Under the pieces are notes generated by a model. It saw nothing but the letters and a program-made list of their open reading frames with translations. It had not been told where the DNA came from and did no database searches. Of a stretch of DNA of 64,000 nt, positions 27,701 to 37,369 are shown piece by piece; the stretch's first letter is position 1, and each line of letters begins with the position of its first letter. The position numbers and the translations under genes are program-made. Source of the DNA: Chondrinema litorale (GTDB taxonomy: Bacteria; Bacteroidota; Bacteroidia; Cytophagales; Flammeovirgaceae); the NCBI RefSeq assembly GCF_026250525.1, contig NZ_CP111052.1, positions 1 to 64,000 on the forward strand, read 5' to 3'.

Positions 27701-29342
27701 GATATGCTTTCCAGTCTCCATGATTATAAAGAATTTGCCCCTGTTCATCTACAATAACGGTAGGGGGTAAAAACGTATCTAGTAAGGCACGTCGCATATT
27801 ATCACTACGCGAATGGGCTTCTCTTCTTTTTTCATATTTATAAGGAGGAGGTAATTTTTTAAATGACAGAATGTTTTGATTTTTTTCTGAATGATTCAGT
27901 AAGATTTCTTTATGACTTCTGCCAGGTATTTTTTTGTAAATCCGCCATTTTTTAGATACTGTTTTAAAATGCTCTTTTTTATCCCCCAATGTCTCTGAGC
28001 TTCCTAAAAACAAACAATTTTCTCCTTCAAGAGAAAAATAGAATGAACTTAAAACTTTCTCTTGAACCTCTTTGTTAAGGTAAATTAGTAAATTACGACA
28101 AGAGATTAAGTGCATATGATTAAAGGGGGGATCTGAAATCACATTTTGCACAGCAAAAGAAATTAAGTTGCGTACATGATTTTTTATTTGGTAATAATGA
28201 GAATTTTCAGAAAGATTGAAGTATTTATCAATGTATTTTTTAGGTAATCTGTTAGCTATACTTTCTGGATACATGCCTTTTCGGGCAATTTTAATGGCAT
28301 GTTCATCAATATCTGTAGCAAATATTTTAATATGATTTTTACTCCTTGTTTCAGGTATAGCCTCTAAAAATAAAATAGCAATAGAATAAGCTTCTTCTCC
28401 ACTGGCACAACCCGCTACCCACACTCGAATATCTTCTTTTACATTAACATTATCGAATATGTTTGGGATGATATTTTGTTCTAAAATCTCAAAAGCTTCT
28501 GAATCACGAAAAAAATCTGTGACATTGATTAGTAAATCCTTGGTTAAAAGTTGACGCTCAGTTTCCTCATTTTGCAACATGAGCAGATACTCCTTAAAGT
28601 TTTTACAATTTGTTAAGCTGATACGTCTAGCTATTCGTCTTTGTACAGTTGTTGGTTTATATTGATGGAGGTTAAAATTTTCATGGGTTTGGATAATACT
28701 TGCTACTTTTTGTAGATTTCCACTCTTTGTGTTATCAAATATTTCTTCTTCGTTCAAGATTAATGGGTGATCCACATATTGTTTCAACAAGCTTGGTATT
28801 TCTTCAATATCAACGACTTTATCTACCACGTTTGCATCAATAGCACTTTGAGGCATACTGTCATGTTGTGCTGTTTCTGGACGTTGAACCAATGTAATAC
28901 CTCCAGCGGCTCTAATTACTCGTAACCCAGCAGTTCCATCACTACCAGAGCCAGATAATATAATACCAGCACAACGATCTCCACACTCACGAGCTAGGGA
29001 GCGAAAAAAATGATCAATCGCTTTACGCGATCCTCGACTAGCTTGAGGTTTAGATAGTTTTATTTTTCTGTTTTCTAAAATTAAATACTTATCTGGAGGA
29101 ATTACATATATATGATCTGGTTTTACTGTTAAATTATTTTCTGCAATTTTAATGGGCATCTCACATTCTTTTGATAACAGCTCACTGAGAATACTTTTGT
29201 GAGTTGGATCAAGATGTTGGATGATAACAAAAGCCATCCCTGTTTCCTTTGGAAGATTTTGCACGAATGTTTTTAAAGCTGCCAATCCCCCAGCTGAAGC
29301 CCCTATCCCAACAATTAAAAATGACTCTTTGTTTTTTGCCAT
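24798..29342 (-). CDS. CheB/CheR-PAS-GAF hybrid histidine kinase
   Basis: About 1,514 residues from ATG 29342; an ATG at 29351 adds three. Numbered from 29351, the order is: CheB methylesterase (1-190) with a triad-like S19 ('GIGASAGG'), H46 ('QHLDPTH') and D138 ('GSGSDGTAG'); CheR methyltransferase (about 210-480) with 'VWVAGCASGEEAYSIA'; PAS (about 530-640); long Glu-rich coiled coil (about 650-740, 'TEELQSANEELEASSEELRS'); PAS (about 745-855); GAF (about 870-1020); PAS (about 1040-1150); HisKA with 'FLAILGHELRNPLSAL'; HATPase with 'SNLITNACKYSP' and 'DTGMGLD'; C-terminal receiver with 'AVLIDIGLPDISG'. Such proteins combine chemotaxis-type methylation chemistry with two-component signalling in the cytoplasm. 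No receptor or che cluster is nearby. It is transcribed divergently from the catalase. Confidence 0.93.
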   Translation of the reverse strand: MAKNKESFLIVGIGASAGGLAALKTFVQNLPKETGMAFVIIQHLDPTHKSILSELLSKECEMPIKIAENNLTVKPDHIYVIPPDKYLILENRKIKLSKPQASRGSRKAIDHFFRSLARECGDRCAGIILSGSGSDGTAGLRVIRAAGGITLVQRPETAQHDSMPQSAIDANVVDKVVDIEEIPSLLKQYVDHPLILNEEEIFDNTKSGNLQKVASIIQTHENFNLHQYKPTTVQRRIARRISLTNCKNFKEYLLMLQNEETERQLLTKDLLINVTDFFRDSEAFEILEQNIIPNIFDNVNVKEDIRVWVAGCASGEEAYSIAILFLEAIPETRSKNHIKIFATDIDEHAIKIARKGMYPESIANRLPKKYIDKYFNLSENSHYYQIKNHVRNLISFAVQNVISDPPFNHMHLISCRNLLIYLNKEVQEKVLSSFYFSLEGENCLFLGSSETLGDKKEHFKTVSKKWRIYKKIPGRSHKEILLNHSEKNQNILSFKKLPPPYKYEKRREAHSRSDNMRRALLDTFLPPTVIVDEQGQILYNHGDWKAYLNIPTGEPLNNIIELVVPALRSRLRSALFKVKKTKDFISFHGIVTDKNTSQEVVVRVEMAPIYKQEFVDGLAIGIVFHQEHAFDENQKSLITQTDENTATQNLERELAETKEELQNTIEELETHSEELKTSHEEALSTTEELQSANEELEASSEELRSLNEELSTVNAELKEKIEALQKANDDVENFFDSTNLPTIFLDPDLKIQRYTPAAEQLLKMGPQDLNRPISALGRDLLGDVLYEDCRRVLKNFQPIRTEIQSYDKRWYIRQITPYRTEDRRIEGVVLVFQDVTDLKVLSQRAETREKQQSVVAELGLMALSGAEPHDVMNLAVRQVAFVLGVDYCKVLKYQPEQKNFLLVSGIGWQEGMVGKATIPANQNSQAGFTLSSQKPIIVKKLLEERRFSGPSFLLEHQVVSGMSCLINHTNPPYGILGVHTKTYREFTEYDTHFIVSIANMLSTALKTKEAQKKISDSENKLRMAMETNSFGSFEYSLLEEKTQWDQLLLDIWGIEKHEKVTQQMFWEGLHPDDYQMVKENLEKATDKNSSGHYNSVYRVIHRQTKELRWVEASGQTIFENGKPIKMIGMIIDITERKQLEESLQKAVSELKDSDQKKNEFLAILGHELRNPLSALNGSIEILEMNMPESNQIFEIIKNSIQKMSQLLDDLLDLNRVSQNKIELNLKPISLRKILENIVNTLKKDCEEKKQTIELNTTSHLYVVGDALRLDQVFSNLITNACKYSPEKGEIKINVEEIDNEIHVHVQDTGMGLDKEMQEKIFEPFFQITQKGKAASGLGIGLALSKKLVELHGGRIKATSKGKNMGSTFTVILRAHKQKHIEKAPEEKKVDKLEKGLKVLLIEDNEDILITMSMLLKKLGCKVQTAKTGKDGLISAKEFTPDAVLIDIGLPDISGHETAKILRQDGYKGFLTAVSGYSHEEAMQKSKESGFNYHLPKPASISAIARLLAKAKKEI

Positions 29343-29351
29343 ATGTAGCAA

Positions 29352-29804
29352 TTAGTAGTTTTTATTAAATCCCAAGTTACTAAAAAAAAGCCTCTTTTTG
29401 TGTGGATAGGTAGTTTAATCAAATAACAAACAATTGTATCTGTTTAAACTGTTATGATATGGGCATTTATCACCCCTTTTATTGTAGAAGTTTATACTCA
29501 GAGAAAAATTCTCTCTTCATTTAATTTATAAATAAAGAAAATTAAAACAGATTTGATTGTCATTTTATTAGGCCTAAGTCGATCATGCTTTAGTAATTCT
29601 TGATAAGTTGTATAAGGTTATAATGCTTCTATTTTTACGGAGTGGCATTTTTTGAAGTACGTAACAATAGTTTTTGTAGAAGCTTCAATAAATAATTTAG
29701 TATATAACTACGTCATTGATAATTCCAAAATAATATATTCAGTATTATAATTAACAATTGGTATATTTTTCTATCTGAGATTAAATATTTATTAAATCTC
29801 AATT
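29352..29804. other. divergent intergenic region, hybrid kinase/catalase
   Basis: 453 bp without a supported gene. It must hold promoters for both divergent genes; the sequence is AT-rich and no operator or riboswitch could be assigned by eye. Confidence 0.4.
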
Positions 29805-31919
29805 ATGAAAAACGATAAACAAGAAGATCTCAATAAAAACCTTTCTGATCCAGAAGGTAAAAAAATGACTACCAATCAAGGAGTTAAAGTTAATGATACA
29901 AACAATTCGCTTAAGGCTGGAGAAAGAGGAGCCAGTTTGCTAGAGGACTTTATACTTCGAGAAAAAATCACACATTTTGACCATGAGCGTATACCAGAAA
30001 GAATTGTGCATGCAAGAGGTAGTGGTGCCCACGGATACTTTGAATTATACGAAAGTCAGGAAAAATATACCAAAGCAGACATTTTTACTGATGTATCACG
30101 CAAAACACCTGTATTTGCACGCTTTTCAACAGTAGCAGGATCTAAAGGTTCTGCAGATATGGCCAGAGATGTACGAGGTTTTGCTGTAAAGTTTTATACA
30201 CAAGAAGGTATATTTGATCTTGTTGGAAATAATATGCCTATATTTTTTATTCAGGATGCTATGAAATTTCCTGATTTAATCCATTCTGTTAAACCAGAGC
30301 CAGACAGAGAAATTCCACAGGCTCAATCTGCTCATGATACATTTTATGATTTTGTATCTCTGACTCCGGAAACACTTCACAATCACATTTGGGTAATGAG
30401 TGACAGAGCAATACCAAGAAGTCTAAGAATGATGGAGGGTTTTGGCATTCATACCTTCCGATTAATAAATAAAGAAGGTAAATCTCACTTTGTGAAATTC
30501 CACTGGAAGCCTCTTTTGGGAGTAAAATCAGTAACTTGGGATGAGGCTGTTAAACTTCATGGTGCTGATAGCGATTTTCATAGAAGAGATTTATGGGAGG
30601 CAATTGAAGCTGGTCAATACCCCGAATGGGAACTAGGTATTCAGGTAGTACCTGAAGAAGATGAGCACAAATTTGAATTCGATCTTCTTGATCCTACTAA
30701 ATTGATTCCAGAAGATATGGTTCCAGTTCAACGAATTGGTAAAATGACACTAAATCGAAATCCTGAAAACTTTTTTGCAGAAACCGAACAGGTGGCCTTT
30801 CATCCTGGACATATCGTACCAGGAATTGATTTTACCAATGATCCTTTGCTTCAGGGGCGTTTATTTTCTTATACTGATACACAACTATCTCGATTGGGGA
30901 GTCCCAATTTTCATGAAATCCCAATTAATAGACCGATCAATGAGGTATCTAATAACCAACGTGATGCTCATATGCGGATGACTGTTAATAAAGGAAACAC
31001 AGCCTATTTTCCTAACTCCATTGGAGGAGGATGTCCATATTTAGCAAAAATGGCTGAAGGAGGTTTTACTAGTTATGAAGAAAGACAAGATGGTAAAAAG
31101 ATAAGGGCAAGAAGTGATAGTTTTAGCGATCATTTTTCGCAGCCGGGTATATTTTATCGCAGTCTAGAAGAATGGGAAAAAAATCATGTAATAGAAGCTT
31201 ATTCATTTGAGTTGGGAAAATGTACATACGATCATATTAAACAGCGTATGCTTTGGCTTATCAATAAAATTGACGAAGAATTAGCCCACAGTGTTGCCCA
31301 AAACCTTGGTATGGATATTCCATCTACAATTGAAGAACCTATAAACCAAGCAATTGGTGCTGATGCTAATGTTGAGAAGTATCAACCAGTTAAGCGAAAA
31401 GATTATCTTAAAAAATCTGAAGCACTCAGTCAAACACATATCAAAACTAAGAGCATTGCAACAAGACAAATTGCTTTTCTGGTAGGAGACGGATTCGATG
31501 CCACACAATATATCAAGATGAAAAAAGCATTAGAAAAAGAAAATGCAGTAGTAAAAGTAGTAGCAACACATGGGGGAGAAGTAACATGTAGTAAAGGAGA
31601 AAAACATAAAGTGTATGCTGCCCTTTTAACAGCAGAAAGTGTAATATTTGATGCCTTATATATTCCAGGTGGAAAAGAGAGTATTGATGCTTTAAATGAG
31701 GTTGCAAAAGCTAAAAAGTTTATAAATGAGACATTGAAACATTGTAAGGCCATGGCAATTGATGGAGAGGCAAAAGCATTGTTTGAAGCAACTTTTGGGA
31801 AAGAATTGAAAGATGATGAAGCTATTTGTATAGATAAATCTCCAGAAGAATTTATTAAAGCTATTGGTATGCATCGTAACTGGAAAAGAGAAGAATTTGC
31901 TAAAAATATTCCAGCCTAA
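29805..31919 (+). CDS. katE: large-subunit catalase, HPII/KatE type
   Basis: The 704-residue enzyme decomposes hydrogen peroxide in the cytoplasm using heme. Catalytic H69 lies in 'RIVHARGSGAHGYF', N142 in 'LVGNNMPIFFIQD', and the heme-ligand tyrosine Y356 in 'GRLFSYTDTQLSRLG'; their spacing equals that of E. coli HPII (H128, N201, Y415). The C-terminal ~150 residues ('RQIAFLVGDGFDATQYIKM' to 'FEATFGKELKDDEAICID') form the flavodoxin/GATase-like domain that marks large catalases; this one is somewhat short. A hairpin terminator follows at 31947. Confidence 0.97.
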   Translation: MKNDKQEDLNKNLSDPEGKKMTTNQGVKVNDTNNSLKAGERGASLLEDFILREKITHFDHERIPERIVHARGSGAHGYFELYESQEKYTKADIFTDVSRKTPVFARFSTVAGSKGSADMARDVRGFAVKFYTQEGIFDLVGNNMPIFFIQDAMKFPDLIHSVKPEPDREIPQAQSAHDTFYDFVSLTPETLHNHIWVMSDRAIPRSLRMMEGFGIHTFRLINKEGKSHFVKFHWKPLLGVKSVTWDEAVKLHGADSDFHRRDLWEAIEAGQYPEWELGIQVVPEEDEHKFEFDLLDPTKLIPEDMVPVQRIGKMTLNRNPENFFAETEQVAFHPGHIVPGIDFTNDPLLQGRLFSYTDTQLSRLGSPNFHEIPINRPINEVSNNQRDAHMRMTVNKGNTAYFPNSIGGGCPYLAKMAEGGFTSYEERQDGKKIRARSDSFSDHFSQPGIFYRSLEEWEKNHVIEAYSFELGKCTYDHIKQRMLWLINKIDEELAHSVAQNLGMDIPSTIEEPINQAIGADANVEKYQPVKRKDYLKKSEALSQTHIKTKSIATRQIAFLVGDGFDATQYIKMKKALEKENAVVKVVATHGGEVTCSKGEKHKVYAALLTAESVIFDALYIPGGKESIDALNEVAKAKKFINETLKHCKAMAIDGEAKALFEATFGKELKDDEAICIDKSPEEFIKAIGMHRNWKREEFAKNIPA

Positions 31920-31946
31920 GTTTACCCTGAGATTAGATTAACTGAT

Positions 31947-31974
31947 AAGCCACTGATAATAAGGTGGCTTTTTT
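31947..31974 (+). terminator. intrinsic terminator after katE
   Basis: AAGCCAC (31947-31953) pairs with GTGGCTT (31964-31970), followed by a T-run. The remaining bases up to 32268 show no gene. Confidence 0.75.
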
Positions 31975-32268
31975 AGTTAGAAAACTCCGCCTTTATTGCA
32001 GTTTAACCTGACAAGTTTTCAGTTTTAGAATTAGATGGTTTATAATTTGAAAATATGGTTTTAAAAATTTAAATATGTCAGTAATAATCAATTATTACTA
32101 ACTAAACTTTGAGTTATTAAATTTGAAAATGATGTATAAGATTGAAACTACTTATTATCCTCCATAGCTTAGTTGTAATCATTAAGATTTATATGTTCAA
32201 TAAGTTAAGATTTTAGAGTCTAGATTGACAAAAATTGATTTTTCATTATTATTTAAAATTTAGGTAAA

Positions 32269-32496
32269 ATGGAAGAGATAACTTGGTTAAACTACTATAA
32301 GACTGTATTAGAAAAAGTAAGCTTTGATGCTTTTTTATTAAAGAAAGAATATGAAAAAGCGAAGAAAATGTTATTACCCCACCAACATATACATTTAGAT
32401 AGTTGGATGCAGCAGAAAGGTTATTTAACTAAATTGGCATCAAAAAGAAGTACAAACCCTCTACATCAAACAGAAGTTTTCCGTATTCAAAATTGA
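32269..32496 (+). CDS. small hypothetical protein
   Basis: The 75-residue protein MEEITWLNYYKTVLEKVSF... is basic and predicted helical, without signal peptide or membrane segment. It starts with an ATG after an A/G-rich 'taggtaaa', and its composition is protein-like (Trp, His, charged periodicity). It resembles small cytoplasmic hypothetical proteins that I associate with Bacteroidota, but no domain name is assigned. It stands alone between katE and a convergent secreted protein, with a terminator at 32526. Function unknown. Confidence 0.6.
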   Translation: MEEITWLNYYKTVLEKVSFDAFLLKKEYEKAKKMLLPHQHIHLDSWMQQKGYLTKLASKRSTNPLHQTEVFRIQN

Positions 32497-32525
32497 TGTT
32501 TACTGTACTTTGAAACTTAAAAATA

Positions 32526-32553
32526 AGGCCATTTTAATTTAGTAAAATGGCCT
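32526..32553. terminator. bidirectional hairpin terminator
   Basis: AGGCCATTTTA (32526-32536) and TAAAATGGCCT (32543-32553) form a perfect 11-bp stem with a 6-nt loop, between convergent genes. Confidence 0.75.
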
Positions 32554-32568
32554 CTTAAACGTTTAGTT

Positions 32569-35500
32569 TCACTCCACCAAAACCTTCAGCACAGAAATCT
32601 GCTTTTTGTTTTCTGTTTTGATAATGTAAAGCCCTTTATCTTTTAAAGAAATTTGAGTTGGTTTCGAGAGTGTTTTTTCAAAAACAGTTTTGCCATCGAT
32701 GCTTGTAATTTGCACAAAAGTTTTTGTGTTTAGCTCAAGGGTAAATTGTCCAGTAGATGGGTTTGGATAAACTTGGATAAGTTCAAGTTCTTGTTTTTTA
32801 TCCATTGGAGTGGCTAAAATATGTGCGGTAAAATCGATAGAAACATCAGATTGTAAATGGGTTATTTCCTTACTTTCAGGAGAAAATATGTAACCATCAA
32901 ATTCTGGTGTGATGGTGCCAATCCAGTTTTCATTTTCGGTGGTGGAAAAGCTGCCATCTTCACCTGTTTTCAGAGGATTTGTAAAGCCATTGAGTTTTAC
33001 ATTTGCCAGTGGGTTTCCTTTTTCATCCAGAATTTGACCACTAATCGAATACATAATCGTTTCAGGAATAACAGCTTCTAAAGTGATGTTTTCTTCTAGA
33101 TCAGCATCTTCAATTGTAAATTCACCAGTATAATCATTAAAACCATTTGCAGAAATGGAATAGTTGTAAGTGCCATTTTCCAATTCATCAATGATTACTT
33201 CCCCGTTAGCATCACTGAGATAACTTTCATTATCTATTTCAACTTTGGCATTTTCTATTGGATTAGTACCATCAGAAATTTGGAAGATGATGTAATAAAG
33301 CGGTTTTTCAATAGGAGTGAGGGTGATGTTTTCTTCTAGATCAGCATCCTTAACAACAAACTCGCCATTGTAATCTTTAAAGCCATCGGCAGAAATGGAA
33401 TAGTTGTAAGTGCCATTTTCCAATTCATCAATTACCACTTTACCATTAGCATCACTGAGATGACTTTCATTATCCATTACAACTTTGGCATTTTCAATTG
33501 GGCTAGTACCATCAGAGATGTTGAAGGTAATAGAATAAAGAGATTCTTCAATAGGTGTGAGGGTTATATTTTCTTCTAGATTAGCATCATTAATAGTAAA
33601 CTCACTAGTATAATCCTTAAAACCTTTTGCAGAAATGGAATAGCTATAATTTCCATTTTCCAGTTCATCAATGATAACTTCACCATTAGCAACACTGAGA
33701 TAACTTTCTTCATCCATTACAACTTTGGCATTTTCGATAGGATTAGTACCATCTGAGATGTTAAATGTAATGCTGTAATTTTCTGTATCTACTGAAGAAG
33801 CTATAAAGTTGTTTTCGGTTGAATCTTTATACAATTTATCGAACTCAATATAGTCTGGAGAAAAGCTATAATTGCTATCTACAGCACTTACTTTACCTGT
33901 CCAACCTCCAAAAACCTCCACTGAATAGTGCCCATTTTCATCTGTTTTTACTTCTGTCGGAAAACCAACAATAGGTGTATCTGTAAGAGGATTTCCCTTT
34001 TTATCAGTAATGGAACCTTCCAATAAAATTTTATCAGATTGAGCCAGTCTAATACCAGCATAAGTAATGTATTGGGCACCAGCTAGATATTCTCTTCGTT
34101 TTATTCTAAGTATTGTCTCAAAAACACCATTGGCTCCTCTAACAGATGGTCCTAAATTTGATTTAGTTTGGCAAACAGGATTAAATGAATCACTTATGCT
34201 ATAATAGTTTTCATTATAATAATCCTGACAGATTTCACCCACATTGCCTGACATATCAAAGATGCCTAATTCATTTGGTTTTAAAGATCCAATGACAGAT
34301 GTATTCATGCCATGTACTGCCACTTCAGTATAATCATTACTACCAGCAAATTTGTAACCTTCACTTTTATTGCCCCCTAAAGCAGCAAACTCCCATTCTG
34401 CTTCAGTTGGTAATCTATAACCAGCCCAATCTGCAAATTTTAAAGCACCATCATGATACATATGGCGAACAGGATGATTAGCATAATTAGGATCAACTTC
34501 AAAATTAGTTCCGTTCCAAATAATCGGTGAATCATACCCAGGTTCATAGCCAATATTATCTCTTTCTGATAAATCGCGAGTAGCATCAAAAACCAAACAA
34601 AGTGTGCTACTATTATTGAGCACAACTGCCTGATAAGGAAATGATTTTTGCCTATGTGATCTTAATGAATTTGCAAAGTGGGTAAATGGTATGATGGAAT
34701 TTAAAAATTCCACATATTGCTGGTTGGTAACTTCGTATTTGCCTATTTTGTAATTGCTTAGGGTTACAGCATGAGCAGGGTTTTCATTTGTGATATCCCA
34801 CCAAATTTCAGTACCTATATCTGTAGTTAAAATATATTCTTCTGTAGCATCAGATTGTCCCATCATAAAAGTACCTCCTTCCACATCTACCATGTCAATA
34901 GATAATGTAGTTGGTGGATTATTCCAACAAGAAAAATAAGAGATGGAGGAAGTATCTGAAAGCCCTGTTTCATCTTTTACCACTACTTTCCAGTAAAGCA
35001 TTCCATAGGTGCTAAATGTATGTTTGTAACTGGTGGTTTCCAGATTAGTGGCAACCAGCGTTTGCGGATCAGGCTCTTGTGCAGCATAAATATCATATTT
35101 GAGTACATCTCCATCTTTGTCGTAGGCTCCTTCCCAAGTGAAATTGATCGTAAAACCAAGATTTTGGGTGTCTAAATTCATCATTAATGGGTCAGGCATA
35201 GGATAAATTAAATCTCCTATTTGAGGAGGATCATTATAATAGTTTCCAATGGTAAAACTATTGCTTTCAGAAATGACAGCCTCATTACTATAACCGTCAA
35301 CTGCTGCCACTAAAAACTGATAGTTTAATTGATCTACCAATTGATAAGGAATGGTGTAAGTGGTATCTGTAATATTGCTAGCAATAATTGAAGTAATATT
35401 GTTTTCTCTTTTTAGATAGACATGGTAAGAAACCTCATCTCCATCAGGATCAGTGCTTTTATTCCAATGCAAAGTAATGTTTCCATTTTCGGTGGTGCTT

Positions 35501-35982
35501 CCGTCTGTTGGAGAAATTAATTTTGGAGCATTTGGTAACTTGTTTGGTTTTCTCGTTTTAAAAGTAAAAATATTACTTTCTAAATTGAGTCCAGATGCAC
35601 TTTTAGCGACTATTTTCCAGTAATAAGTGGTGTTAGTTTCGAATGTGTCTTTTATGTTTATATAGTTAGCAAGGTACAGTTTATCATCTCCATCTTGAAT
35701 ATTACTTGAAAAGCTGAACTCGGTAGCATCATCATTCAGAGGGCCGTCTATTATTTCTATAGCAGATCTGTAAATGGGTGGACTAGGGTCTTTACCGAGA
35801 TAGATATCATAATTAAAAGTTTCATCAGTGTTTTTAGGAACAAACCATTCTAAATATATCATGGAAGTATCCACTTTATCAAAATTATCAGATGGATTAT
35901 AAGCATCTGGTGGAATAGGTTGCGCATTAGCTAAATGAATGATTAATAAAATTTTTGACAATAGGAGTAAATGTGCTTTCAT
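32569..35982 (-). CDS. T9SS type A secreted SUMF1/FGE-domain protein
   Basis: The 1,137-residue protein has a signal peptide (about 1-20, ending ANA). Fibronectin-III-like beta modules follow at about 30-350, with repeated 'YYWKIVAKS/YWKVVVKD' and 'DPDGDEVSYHVYL'. A formylglycine-generating-enzyme-like (SUMF1) domain spans about 362-660: 'VEGGTFMMGQSD', 'GKYEVTNQQYVEFLNS', 'RLPTEAEWEFAA', 'FDMSGNVGEICQDYY', 'GIRLAQ'. Then come a regulatory-like beta domain, three ~80-residue tandem repeats, another such domain and a type A sorting tail ('QVYPNPSTGQFTLELNTK'). In many Bacteroidota proteins this fold binds or scaffolds rather than oxidising cysteines; activity cannot be judged here. It is exported to the cell surface or medium. 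Confidence 0.9.
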   Translation of the reverse strand: MKAHLLLLSKILLIIHLANAQPIPPDAYNPSDNFDKVDTSMIYLEWFVPKNTDETFNYDIYLGKDPSPPIYRSAIEIIDGPLNDDATEFSFSSNIQDGDDKLYLANYINIKDTFETNTTYYWKIVAKSASGLNLESNIFTFKTRKPNKLPNAPKLISPTDGSTTENGNITLHWNKSTDPDGDEVSYHVYLKRENNITSIIASNITDTTYTIPYQLVDQLNYQFLVAAVDGYSNEAVISESNSFTIGNYYNDPPQIGDLIYPMPDPLMMNLDTQNLGFTINFTWEGAYDKDGDVLKYDIYAAQEPDPQTLVATNLETTSYKHTFSTYGMLYWKVVVKDETGLSDTSSISYFSCWNNPPTTLSIDMVDVEGGTFMMGQSDATEEYILTTDIGTEIWWDITNENPAHAVTLSNYKIGKYEVTNQQYVEFLNSIIPFTHFANSLRSHRQKSFPYQAVVLNNSSTLCLVFDATRDLSERDNIGYEPGYDSPIIWNGTNFEVDPNYANHPVRHMYHDGALKFADWAGYRLPTEAEWEFAALGGNKSEGYKFAGSNDYTEVAVHGMNTSVIGSLKPNELGIFDMSGNVGEICQDYYNENYYSISDSFNPVCQTKSNLGPSVRGANGVFETILRIKRREYLAGAQYITYAGIRLAQSDKILLEGSITDKKGNPLTDTPIVGFPTEVKTDENGHYSVEVFGGWTGKVSAVDSNYSFSPDYIEFDKLYKDSTENNFIASSVDTENYSITFNISDGTNPIENAKVVMDEESYLSVANGEVIIDELENGNYSYSISAKGFKDYTSEFTINDANLEENITLTPIEESLYSITFNISDGTSPIENAKVVMDNESHLSDANGKVVIDELENGTYNYSISADGFKDYNGEFVVKDADLEENITLTPIEKPLYYIIFQISDGTNPIENAKVEIDNESYLSDANGEVIIDELENGTYNYSISANGFNDYTGEFTIEDADLEENITLEAVIPETIMYSISGQILDEKGNPLANVKLNGFTNPLKTGEDGSFSTTENENWIGTITPEFDGYIFSPESKEITHLQSDVSIDFTAHILATPMDKKQELELIQVYPNPSTGQFTLELNTKTFVQITSIDGKTVFEKTLSKPTQISLKDKGLYIIKTENKKQISVLKVLVE
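33070..33790 (-). repeat. three tandem ~240-bp coding repeats
   Basis: Three successive ~80-residue units, each with 'ISDGT(N/S)PIENAKV', 'DELENG(N/T)Y(S/N)YSIS' and 'DA(N/D)LEENITL', lie in the C-terminal half of the SUMF1 protein. DNA and protein are closely similar, so they arose by recent tandem duplication and can vary by recombination. Confidence 0.85.
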
Positions 35983-36801
35983 TTTTAATGATGATAATTA
36001 ATAATCGTTTTTTATTCATATTCAGAGATAGTTGAATGATTGTTGTAAAAGTGCATTTTTGTGGTAAAATGCCCATTTTAGGTACGATTAGGGATTGAGA
36101 AATGCTCAAGGTTTTATAGAATAAAGAAGGAGACAGATGTAACTATTTATGGGTTTGTTTGGTATAATTCTAAGATAAGGTTCTTTGTGGAAGCTATTTG
36201 GGTGGACTGGATGTGTTATTAGTGAAAGTTAGATGTGATAAATTTGTGGGTTTTACAAATAATTACTCTGTTATCAAACAAATAATTACAGTAAAATTGG
36301 GGGAGTTATAACTAAGATAAAGTGTTAGAGACTTGAGGCAATATAAGGATGTACTTTATATAGCTAGGACAATAAGCATTATTAAATTTAATTAGTATAT
36401 ATTTAGTTGATTTAAGAAGAAATAAAAAATATTGTCATAAAACCTCATTTATGAAACTAAATTTAGGGTTTATCCATTAAAGTGATTATTCTGGTGAATG
36501 TGGTTTATCGTCATTTTTGGTGGGACAAATCAGGGCGTATCCACTACTCTAATTTTCGGTAAATCAAATTTAGTTCTAACATACATCTGTCTTTTTTACC
36601 CATTCCTTGAGCAAACAAAGTCTTTACTTCTTTAAATAAGAATGCGCCTCCACTTTTTTTGGATTAAATAGTATAAAACTTGTTATAAAAACTGATGAAA
36701 TTATTACATAAGAAAGTGTCCTTGACAAAACTTAATGCTTGCATTCTTAAATCAATTGATCTATTTTAGGTTTATTAGATATTTGTTTAGAAGTATAAGG
36801 C
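35983..36801. other. gene-free 0.8 kb
   Basis: No gene is supported. A minus-strand frame at about 36544-36660 encodes 38 residues (SGGAFLFKEVKTLFAQGMG...) with no start codon or neighbour to support it; it could be a remnant. The rest is AT-rich. Confidence 0.4.
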
Positions 36802-37266
36802 ATGAAAATAATCTACGAAAGCTCATACATGATTTCTAAATTTGATTCATCAAACAAACTGATGGAAATTGTTTGGCAATCTGCAACAAAGTATATGCTG
36901 GGAGCACAATTTCAATCTGAAATCTTAAGCTTTTTCCAACTTCAAAATCAATATAAAAGCGAAAAGATTCTCATAGATGAAAGGCTATTTGCATTCAAAG
37001 CACCAGTAAGTATTCAACAGTGGATGTTGGGTATACTTGATAATAAATCTGATTACCATGCTAAAAAAATCGCAATTGTTGTGAGCGAAGATATTTTTCA
37101 TAGAGCAGTTTCAAAAAAGATGGCGCAGAAAGTAGAGATGCAAAATGTAAGTACCATTTTTTATACTGATAAAGAGAAGGCAAAAACTCAGTTATTAGAT
37201 GAGAAAAAAAATCATTGTTTAACTGACTATACTACTATAGTCTCTAGTATTCTCCTATACAAATAG
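36802..37266 (+). CDS. hypothetical protein, STAS/SpoIIAA-like size and pattern
   Basis: The 154-residue protein has no signal peptide or membrane helix. The sequence (MKIIYESSYMISKFDSSNKL...WQSATKYM...FKAPVSIQQWM...IAIVVSEDIF...ISTIFYTD-like ending) shows alternating beta strands and helices, as in short STAS/SpoIIAA-like cytoplasmic proteins of Bacteroidota that start 'I...N...LLEIxWxxxSxxM'. This is a pattern match only. It stands alone, with a weak hairpin plus T-tract at 37370. Function unknown. Confidence 0.6.
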   Translation: MKIIYESSYMISKFDSSNKLMEIVWQSATKYMLGAQFQSEILSFFQLQNQYKSEKILIDERLFAFKAPVSIQQWMLGILDNKSDYHAKKIAIVVSEDIFHRAVSKKMAQKVEMQNVSTIFYTDKEKAKTQLLDEKKNHCLTDYTTIVSSILLYK

Positions 37267-37369
37267 GGGTTATTACTTATTCCAGATCATGCATATCAAT
37301 GAAATTTTATTTGTTGCCATCCCAAAAAAGGATTTAGCATTTTCGAACTAAAGTTTTTGAGATCTTTCT

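Noticed and set aside
31430..31874. Minus-strand ORFs inside katE and similar shadows elsewhere
   Set aside because: They overlap strongly supported genes in other frames and show no domain or start context.
36544..36660. Minus-strand short ORF (SGGAFLFKEVKTL...)
   Set aside because: No start codon, no recognisable domain and no neighbour; kept only as a possible remnant.
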